This document shows, one piece after another, positions 14,699-19,936 of a stretch of DNA of 19,936 nucleotides. The translations under genes and the position numbers were made by a program. The notes below the pieces were generated by a model, which was not told where the DNA came from, did not search any database, and saw only the letters and a program-made list of their open reading frames with translations. Numbering within the stretch: position 1 is the first letter of the stretch; each line of letters opens with the position of its first letter. Source of the DNA: an uncultured Prevotella sp. (GTDB lineage: Bacteria > Bacteroidota > Bacteroidia > Bacteroidales > Bacteroidaceae); NCBI GenBank assembly GCA_937895845.1, contig CALBLK010000079.1, positions 1 through 19,936 on the forward strand, in the 5' to 3' direction.

Positions 14699-15250
14699 AT
14701 GAAGTTTATTCAGCTTTATTTCAAAAGTCTTTCTGAGGTTGTTGGCAACGACAACTTGGCGGTAATCACACTGATTGACAGTGACCACAGACGGACGCTA
14801 ACATTTGTTTGCGACAATGACATTAAGTTGCAACTTGCCATGCGCACCAACGGAGTCCAATGTGCCAAGCGGCTGCCAGAGGTTCTTGCCCGCGCTGTGG
14901 GGATGAGTACGGATTGGAGCTGCGGTAAAATAGAGGTGTGCAGTCTGGTTGCAGGGGAGTACCAAGCGTTACTCCTTTTGCAAGGGGCTGATACACCGCT
15001 TCCCATCAGACTGAGCGATGCTGTGTTGCTCAGTCTGATAACTGATTGCCCTATCATGATGGATGGCCAATTGTTTTACAAGCAATCTTCTGTCTATATG
15101 GGGAACGACTCGAAAACACTCATACCCGTAAATATTCTGGATGACAAACAGTTGGAAAAGGAACTTGAAAAGGCTGTCAACGCAGAGAACTATCATCTGG
15201 CAGCCTATATACAAGAGGAGCTGAAGAAAAGAAAGAATATCGGCAAATGA
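14699..15250 (+). CDS. Bifunctional nuclease (DUF151) domain protein with C-terminal UVR motif
   Basis: A 183-residue cytosolic protein in two parts. Residues about 1-130 fit the bifunctional nuclease / DUF151 fold: LPEVLARAVGM (59-69) corresponds to the LTHDL...AxxFG region, and PIRLSDAVLLSLITDCPIMM (102-121) to the conserved RxSDAIALALR block. Residues 148-178 (DKQLEKELEKAVNAENYHLA...) are a UVR motif, the UvrB/UvrC interaction helix pair. The BFN half is divergent: the usual LPI.IG block near residue 35 reads RTLTFVC. Homologues with this domain pair occur widely in Bacteroidetes; the biochemical role is unsettled. It overlaps rsmE by 4 bp. Confidence 0.82.
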   Translation: MKFIQLYFKSLSEVVGNDNLAVITLIDSDHRRTLTFVCDNDIKLQLAMRTNGVQCAKRLPEVLARAVGMSTDWSCGKIEVCSLVAGEYQALLLLQGADTPLPIRLSDAVLLSLITDCPIMMDGQLFYKQSSVYMGNDSKTLIPVNILDDKQLEKELEKAVNAENYHLAAYIQEELKKRKNIGK

Positions 15251-15969
15251 AGGAGGTGAGATATTTCTATGTGCCTGACGCACAGCAAGTCAATGAACTT
15301 CCTGCTGATGAGGCTATACATGCTGTGAGAGTGCTTAGAATGAATGTTGGAGACAGCATGGTGCTCATAGACGGAAAGGGCACATTTTATCAGGCTGTTG
15401 TCTCCATGACAACGGCGAGGCGCTGTTTCTATGAAATTCGGCAAACCTGCGAGCAGCAGCGGTTATGGCAGGGCTGCATCCATCTTGCCATTGCACCGAC
15501 AAAGCTAATAGACAGAATGGAGTGGATGGTAGAAAAAGCAACTGAAATTGGAGTGGATAAATTAACATTCGTCAACAGCATCTTTTCCGAAAGGAAGGTG
15601 CTTAAACTGCCAAGAATGGAGAAAATAGTGATTGCTGCCGCCAAACAAAGCAGAAAAGCTTGGATGCCACAGCTGAACGGAATGACAGCTTTCAAGACAT
15701 TTACCCAAACAGAAAATACTGGTCACCGATTTATAGCACACTGCTATGAAGAGTTGGAGCGTGTGTCACTCTTCGACGAACTGAAACGGTTGCCGGCAGG
15801 CGAGCCAGTGACAGTTATGGTCGGACCTGAGGGCGATTTTTCCATTGAAGAGGTGAAACAGGCGGTAGCCAGCGGCTTTGTATCCGTACACCTTGGTAAC
15901 AGCCGGCTGAGGACTGAAACTGCTGGACTTGTCGCTGTAATGATGATGCATCTGAGCAAACAATCGTAA
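15247..15969 (+). CDS. rsmE: 16S rRNA (uracil-1498-N3)-methyltransferase RsmE
   Basis: A SPOUT-class methyltransferase that adds N3-methyl to U1498 of 16S rRNA in the 30S subunit, using S-adenosylmethionine. The length of 240 is standard. The N-terminal PUA-like domain (1-75) contains HAVRVLRMNVGD. The SPOUT part shows EKATEIGV (97-104), the AAKQSRKAW helix (131-139), VGPEGDF (192-198) and the knot motif LGNSRLRTETAG (216-227), all of which bind AdoMet. The ATGA overlap couples it to the BFN gene. Confidence 0.95.
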   Translation: MKEVRYFYVPDAQQVNELPADEAIHAVRVLRMNVGDSMVLIDGKGTFYQAVVSMTTARRCFYEIRQTCEQQRLWQGCIHLAIAPTKLIDRMEWMVEKATEIGVDKLTFVNSIFSERKVLKLPRMEKIVIAAAKQSRKAWMPQLNGMTAFKTFTQTENTGHRFIAHCYEELERVSLFDELKRLPAGEPVTVMVGPEGDFSIEEVKQAVASGFVSVHLGNSRLRTETAGLVAVMMMHLSKQS

Positions 15970-15978
15970 GACTGATGT

Positions 15979-17358
15979 ATGTGTATGAAAGGACTTTTTA
16001 GAAACATTATTTATTATCTCCATGCTTGGACAGCTATTATGCTAGCCATCGGATGCTCTTCTGAAGACTACACCAATGTAATTCCAGCCAACATTTCCGG
16101 ATTGATGGCCATTGACAGCCGACAGCTGCTTGATAGAGGGACTGGCGGTGCTTCCGAGTTGAAACTGGCAAGGCTACTGGAAACCGACCGTCTCGCAGAC
16201 TGTGGCATCGCCTTTGACGAGCGTCTCTATGCGTTCGAGACAGTAGATGGCACGCTGGGCCTTCTTGCAAAAGTGCAGAACATGGATGACGTAAAAGACT
16301 GGTTAGGGCATTTGAAAGACAAAGGACTGTATTCAGACCTGGCCGAAAAGAAAGGTGTCATATATGGAGTGTTTAAAGAGCATTTCATAGTAGGACTGAC
16401 TGACAATGCCCTGCTTGTCATTGGACCGGTACTTGGTTCTGAGCAGAACGAGACGAGACGAAAAATGGCTCGTATGTTCAACCGGGAAGGGGACAACAGT
16501 TCTCCATTTGTAGACATTGTCAATGAAATGGACAGTCCTGTTTGCATTGCCGCCAAGGCTGATGCTTTGCCCGAAAAATTTGTAGCACCCTTTATCTTGG
16601 CTGTACCCAAAGGCACAAAGATGTCCGATGTGAATATTAAGGCAACCATACAGCCCCAGAAGAATGTTATGCTGGTTAAGGGTGATGTTTATGCCAAGAA
16701 AGAGTCTGTAAACGCTGCATTGCAAACGGCGCAGAACACCTATACTCAGATACCGAAACACATGCTTGACAGGCTGCCAGCGGACAACGTGCTGACATTG
16801 GCTTGTGGTGTGAAAGGGAAAGAGGTACTCTCTGCATTACGGTCGAACGAGACCTTTCGCACAATGCTCTTGGGACTAAACACGGCCATAGACTTTGACA
16901 GCATGCTAAAGAGTGTGGAAGGAGGACTTGTGCTCACCGTACAGGAAATTGGTGATGACAGGTGGAAATACTTAATGGTGGCGGACACCAAAGACAATCA
17001 CTGGCTCCGGGATATTGACTATTGGATGAAGTCATGCCCAAAGGGTTCCACAATTATAAAAGACAAGACGGCGACCAATGCCTATCAGCTGATCGGGAAT
17101 GGACAGAGTCTCTACTTTGGCACGCAAGGCAATCTGCTTTATATGGCCAGTAATAAGGCCTTGGCTGGCGCTGCCAGCGAAACGCCTTCGGCCACCCTAC
17201 CTGTCATAATAAGGCAGCTATTGACTGACAGCAGGCTTGCAGTCATTGTCAACGTAGACAAGTTGGTTGAGAAGGACAAGGGTATGAAAACAGCCTGGGA
17301 AGTTCTTTGCTCCCTGCTCGGCGATTTTTCCTATTTAGTTTATAAAATGGACAAATGA
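15979..17358 (+). CDS. DUF4836-family lipoprotein
   Basis: A predicted lipoprotein of 459 residues. A type II signal peptide ends with LAIGC (Cys26); MCMK at 15979 or MK at 15985 are both possible starts. The mature protein begins SSEDYTNVIPANISGLMAID, a pattern I associate with DUF4836, a Bacteroidales family of exported proteins without established function (two copies of a substrate-scaffold-like alpha/beta unit: DRLADCGIAFDERLYAFE and later KVLSALRSNETF-type helices). No catalytic motif is evident. The residues after Cys26 (SSED) are partly acidic, so surface export is possible but not typical. Its stop overlaps the ABC ATPase start (ATGA at 17355), which ties it to that transporter. Confidence 0.82.
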   Translation: MCMKGLFRNIIYYLHAWTAIMLAIGCSSEDYTNVIPANISGLMAIDSRQLLDRGTGGASELKLARLLETDRLADCGIAFDERLYAFETVDGTLGLLAKVQNMDDVKDWLGHLKDKGLYSDLAEKKGVIYGVFKEHFIVGLTDNALLVIGPVLGSEQNETRRKMARMFNREGDNSSPFVDIVNEMDSPVCIAAKADALPEKFVAPFILAVPKGTKMSDVNIKATIQPQKNVMLVKGDVYAKKESVNAALQTAQNTYTQIPKHMLDRLPADNVLTLACGVKGKEVLSALRSNETFRTMLLGLNTAIDFDSMLKSVEGGLVLTVQEIGDDRWKYLMVADTKDNHWLRDIDYWMKSCPKGSTIIKDKTATNAYQLIGNGQSLYFGTQGNLLYMASNKALAGAASETPSATLPVIIRQLLTDSRLAVIVNVDKLVEKDKGMKTAWEVLCSLLGDFSYLVYKMDK

Positions 17359-17999
17359 ATACAATCAAATTTGAACATGTCTTACCTCATGTCTTTGCCG
17401 AACGTGAGGACCTGCTTTCTGAAGTATGGAAGCGGGACATATTCTTTGAAAAAGGAAAACTTTACTTGATTGAAGCCGACAGCGGAAAAGGAAAAAGCAC
17501 CTTTTGCAGCTATATCTTGGGCTACCGCCATGACTACTCTGGACAAATCCAGTTTGACAGTGTCGATGTTCGGAAACTAAGAAAGGCCGACTGGGTGGAG
17601 ATTCGCAAGAACAACATTAGCCAGCTGTTTCAGGAACTTAGACTGTTTCCAGAGCTGACAGCCATAGAGAATGTGGAAATCAAGAATAACCTGACCCATT
17701 TCAAATCAAGGGAGGCTATCATCGAGTGGTTTGAAAGGTTGGGTATTGCCGACAAGCTCAATGCAAAAATAGGCCAGATGTCTTTCGGTCAGCAGCAGCG
17801 TGTAGCCATGATAAGGGCTTTGGTTCAACCCTTTGACTTTCTGTTAGCCGACGAACCAGTAAGCCATCTGGACGACAGGAACTCTGCCATTATGGGTGAA
17901 ATCATGATGGAAGAGGCGCACCGGCAAGGGGCTGGCGTGATTGTGACCAGCATAGGCAAACACATAGCATTGAATTACGAAAAGTTTTATCATCTATGA
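17355..17999 (+). CDS. ABC transporter ATP-binding protein, LolD/MacB-like with degenerate motifs
   Basis: A 214-residue nucleotide-binding subunit coupled to the permease encoded next (ATGA overlap). All landmarks can be placed but several are off-consensus. Walker A ADSGKGKST (41-49) has Ala for the first Gly. The Q-loop glutamine is Q93 (LFQELRLFPELTAIENV). The signature MSFGQQQR (142-149) has Phe for the second-last Gly. Walker B FDFLLADEP (160-168) includes the catalytic Glu167, and the D-loop is SHLD (170-173). The H-loop position reads TS (198-199) instead of TH. The general order and the LFPELTAIENV block resemble the LolD/FtsE/MacB group. The Walker A lysine and the catalytic Glu are intact, so ATP hydrolysis remains possible. 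Confidence 0.88.
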   Translation: MNTIKFEHVLPHVFAEREDLLSEVWKRDIFFEKGKLYLIEADSGKGKSTFCSYILGYRHDYSGQIQFDSVDVRKLRKADWVEIRKNNISQLFQELRLFPELTAIENVEIKNNLTHFKSREAIIEWFERLGIADKLNAKIGQMSFGQQQRVAMIRALVQPFDFLLADEPVSHLDDRNSAIMGEIMMEEAHRQGAGVIVTSIGKHIALNYEKFYHL

Positions 18000-19192
18000 A
18001 ACTCGTTTGGAAATTATTGCGCCAACATATCAGTGTGGTGCAGTTTGTCGGTTTCTTTCTTGCAAATCTGTTTGGCATGCTCATCATTCTGCTGGGATTC
18101 CAGTTTTATCGCGATGTGTTGCCTGTGTTCACGCAAGGAGACTCTTTTCTGAGTGCGGACTACATCGTAGTGAGCAAAAAAATAACAACGGGAGGTTCTT
18201 TCTCAGGGAAAGATAATACCTTTGCACAGGATGAGATAGATGAACTGTCAGAACAGAAATTTGCAAAGAAAATAGGTAAGTTTACCGCTACCGAATATAA
18301 GGTTGATGCCCGTATGGGTGTCAATGGTGTGCCTGTACTCAGTTCTGAACTTTTCTTTGAGAGTGTACCTGATGAATTTATAGACCTTCCGCTAGGGCAA
18401 TGGACATGGCATGCCGGCGAGCGCGAAGTACCTGTCATTCTGCCACGCAGCTACATCAATATGTACAACTTCGGATTTGCGCAGAGCCACTCACTGCCGA
18501 AAATTAGCGATGGGTTGATGGGGCTGATAGATTTTCGAATTTTTATACATGGACATGGCCAGCAAGATGAGTACAAAGGGAGAGTGATAGGTTTTACAAA
18601 CCGCCTCAACACCATACTGGTGCCCCAGTGCTTCATGGACTGGAGTAACAGAACCTATGCACCGGGAGAGAGCAGCCAGCCAACGAGACTGATTGTTGAG
18701 GTGCCTAACAGCGCGGACGAGAAAATAGTCCACTATATGGACGACAAGGGGTATGAGGTTGAGAATAACAATCTTGATGCAGAGAAAACCACCTATTTCT
18801 TAAAAATGATAGTGGTTCTGGTGATGGGAATAGGTTTGGTTATCAGCGCATTAAGCTTTTACATCCTGATGTTAAGCGTCTACTTGCTTGTCCAGAAAAA
18901 CGCCACGAAACTCGAAAACCTGCTTCTGATAGGTTATAGCACGCAAAAGGTCAGTCTGCCTTACCAGTTACTAACCATAGGCCTTAATTTAATCGTCCTG
19001 TTCATCGCGCTCTTGACAGTGGCTCTCATCAGAGGCTATTACATGGATATAATCGAAACACTTTTTCCAAATATATATGAAGAGGGCATGCTGCTAACTG
19101 TTCTTGTCGGACTTGCACTGTTTGCCCTTGTTTCACTGTTCAATGTATTTGCCATTCACAATAAAGTGACAAAGATATGGAAAAGAAAATAA
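17996..19192 (+). CDS. ABC transporter permease, FtsX/MacB/LolC-like topology
   Basis: A 398-residue inner-membrane protein with one N-terminal helix (about 14-36), a large periplasmic domain (about 40-265) and three C-terminal helices (about 268-300, 322-346, 365-388), the topology of the mechanotransmission-type permeases (MacB, LolC/E, FtsX). The cytoplasmic loop after helix 2, KNATKLENLLLIGYSTQKVS, fits the conserved coupling-helix region that contacts the ATPase. Only one permease is encoded, so a homodimer is expected. The periplasmic domain is not recognisable to me. It overlaps the ATPase by 4 bp and the DUF3256 gene by 16 bp. Substrate unknown; such systems act on lipoproteins, signalling or secretion across the periplasm. 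Confidence 0.82.
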   Translation: MKLVWKLLRQHISVVQFVGFFLANLFGMLIILLGFQFYRDVLPVFTQGDSFLSADYIVVSKKITTGGSFSGKDNTFAQDEIDELSEQKFAKKIGKFTATEYKVDARMGVNGVPVLSSELFFESVPDEFIDLPLGQWTWHAGEREVPVILPRSYINMYNFGFAQSHSLPKISDGLMGLIDFRIFIHGHGQQDEYKGRVIGFTNRLNTILVPQCFMDWSNRTYAPGESSQPTRLIVEVPNSADEKIVHYMDDKGYEVENNNLDAEKTTYFLKMIVVLVMGIGLVISALSFYILMLSVYLLVQKNATKLENLLLIGYSTQKVSLPYQLLTIGLNLIVLFIALLTVALIRGYYMDIIETLFPNIYEEGMLLTVLVGLALFALVSLFNVFAIHNKVTKIWKRK

Positions 19193-19791
19193 TTATTGCC
19201 ACTTTCTTTTTGCTTCCAATGATTTCGTTCGGTCAGACCAAGATGAGTGACGTGCTGGCCACAATGCCAGACAGCCTATTCCCTTATCTGTCCAAGAACA
19301 ACAGGCTTGATATGATAGATTTCATAGCCTCAAGCATGAAGGCGGAGGTAAGCAATGGTCTGGGAGGTATATCGAAACTGCTGAAACTAAACAGCGACTA
19401 TCTAAAAATGCAGGCAAGTGCCACGACATTGGTTGAAATGAAATTGTTACCTGACAGCGTGAACAGGAATGATACGGCCGGAAAACAGATAGTGTGTATG
19501 GTGACCACGTTCGGCGAGAGCCATCCAAAGGAAAGCAAAGTGGAATTTTTCACTACACAGTGGAAACCACTGCATAACAAATGGCTGATGCCCGCCTTTA
19601 TGGCAGGAACGAATGGTAGAAAGGAAAAGTCAACAGTAATAGCTTCGCTGTCGGCAACCGACAAAACATTGACCTTGCAGCAGGTTGCTCTCAATCCGAA
19701 ACCGAAAGATAATAATAATGATGATGAAGACTTTAGAGAGCCAAAAAACTTGCAAAATATTCTTAAATGGGATGGAAGAACATTTAAATGA
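19177..19791 (+). CDS. DUF3256-family exported protein
   Basis: A 204-residue exported protein. A signal peptide is present: KK, then IIIATFFLLPMISFG, with cleavage probably after SFGQ (residue 20). The mature start TKMSDVLATMPDSLFPYLSKNNRLDMIDF is the pattern of DUF3256, a Bacteroidales family without known function. The C-terminus is Asn/Asp/Lys-rich (PKDNNNDDEDF). It lacks a lipobox, so it is a soluble periplasmic protein. Its start lies 16 bp inside the permease gene, making it the last cistron of the run. No convincing terminator follows. Confidence 0.85.
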   Translation: MEKKIIIATFFLLPMISFGQTKMSDVLATMPDSLFPYLSKNNRLDMIDFIASSMKAEVSNGLGGISKLLKLNSDYLKMQASATTLVEMKLLPDSVNRNDTAGKQIVCMVTTFGESHPKESKVEFFTTQWKPLHNKWLMPAFMAGTNGRKEKSTVIASLSATDKTLTLQQVALNPKPKDNNNDDEDFREPKNLQNILKWDGRTFK

Positions 19792-19936
19792 CATTAATAA
19801 GCAGTCTTGTACCGTACTTATTTAAAAATAATCATATAAATTTGTAACGTGTTTTTCATGGTATTAGATTATTAAGGTTATTAAAGTTCGGTTGTCGTGA
19901 GACAGCCAAGCTTTACGAAAGACTTGTGAAGGAAAT
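19792..19936 (+). other. Non-coding right edge with a -7 box and two adjacent hairpins
   Basis: TAAATTTG (19837-19844) matches the -7 box; no good -33 element is seen at the right distance. Downstream, GGTTGTC (19890-19896) and GACAGCC (19901-19907) form a 7-bp stem (one G-T pair) closed by a GTGA tetraloop of the GNRA class. Immediately after it, AAGCTTT (19908-19914) pairs with AAAGACTT (19918-19925) with one bulge. The series may be the start of a structured RNA or a leader of a gene beyond the edge. Confidence 0.4.

Noticed and set aside
19890..19907. Fragment of 23S rRNA
   Set aside because: GTCGTGAGACAG occurs in a conserved 23S segment, but flanking bases do not continue the match; 12 bases are not enough.

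Overview
The window looks like chromosomal DNA from a Bacteroidales bacterium, most likely a Prevotella-type organism. Three things point there: several proteins match families largely confined to that order (DUF4836, DUF3256, DUF4296), IleRS is of the long Bacteroidetes type, and promoters follow the Bacteroidetes -33 TTTG / -7 TAnnTTTG pattern instead of the sigma70 pattern. This assignment is by recognition only; no search was run.

Left part (1-1475): a remnant region. A phage-type ClpP-like protease gene (210-635) has lost its catalytic middle and appears frameshifted near its end, and a small unknown ORF follows. Then come a perfect 10-bp hairpin, a tRNA-Asp(GTC) gene with a clear promoter and intrinsic terminator, and a cluster of short direct and inverted repeats beyond the 3' end of the leftward htpG gene.

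Middle part (1476-7600): htpG (Hsp90) reads leftward. A 614-bp divergent intergenic region holds a degenerate 22-bp tandem repeat, a pair of CTGTnACAG palindromes and a promoter. Three overlapping rightward genes follow: an exported protein of unknown function, a Wzx-type polysaccharide flippase and a family 2 glycosyltransferase, i.e. a small surface-glycan cassette.

Right part (7601-19791): twelve genes in one direction with no gap above 23 bp and many 4-bp ATGA overlaps, downstream of a textbook promoter (7530-7560). In order: ileS, a cysteine-free DksA/TraR-like protein, lspA, a DUF4296 lipoprotein, a 76-aa protein, a NupG-type nucleoside permease, a bifunctional-nuclease/UVR protein, rsmE, a DUF4836 lipoprotein, an ABC ATPase, its FtsX/MacB-like permease and a DUF3256 exported protein. 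The run mixes translation functions (ileS, rsmE), lipoprotein maturation (lspA) with two predicted lipoproteins, and an uncharacterised one-ATPase/one-permease ABC module flanked by exported proteins. The last 145 bp hold no gene but contain two adjacent hairpins that may begin a structured RNA continuing past the edge.

The most rewarding points are the altered class I signature in IleRS (GIHH instead of HxGH), the degenerate-motif ABC module, the 22-bp tandem array, and the ClpP-like remnant.
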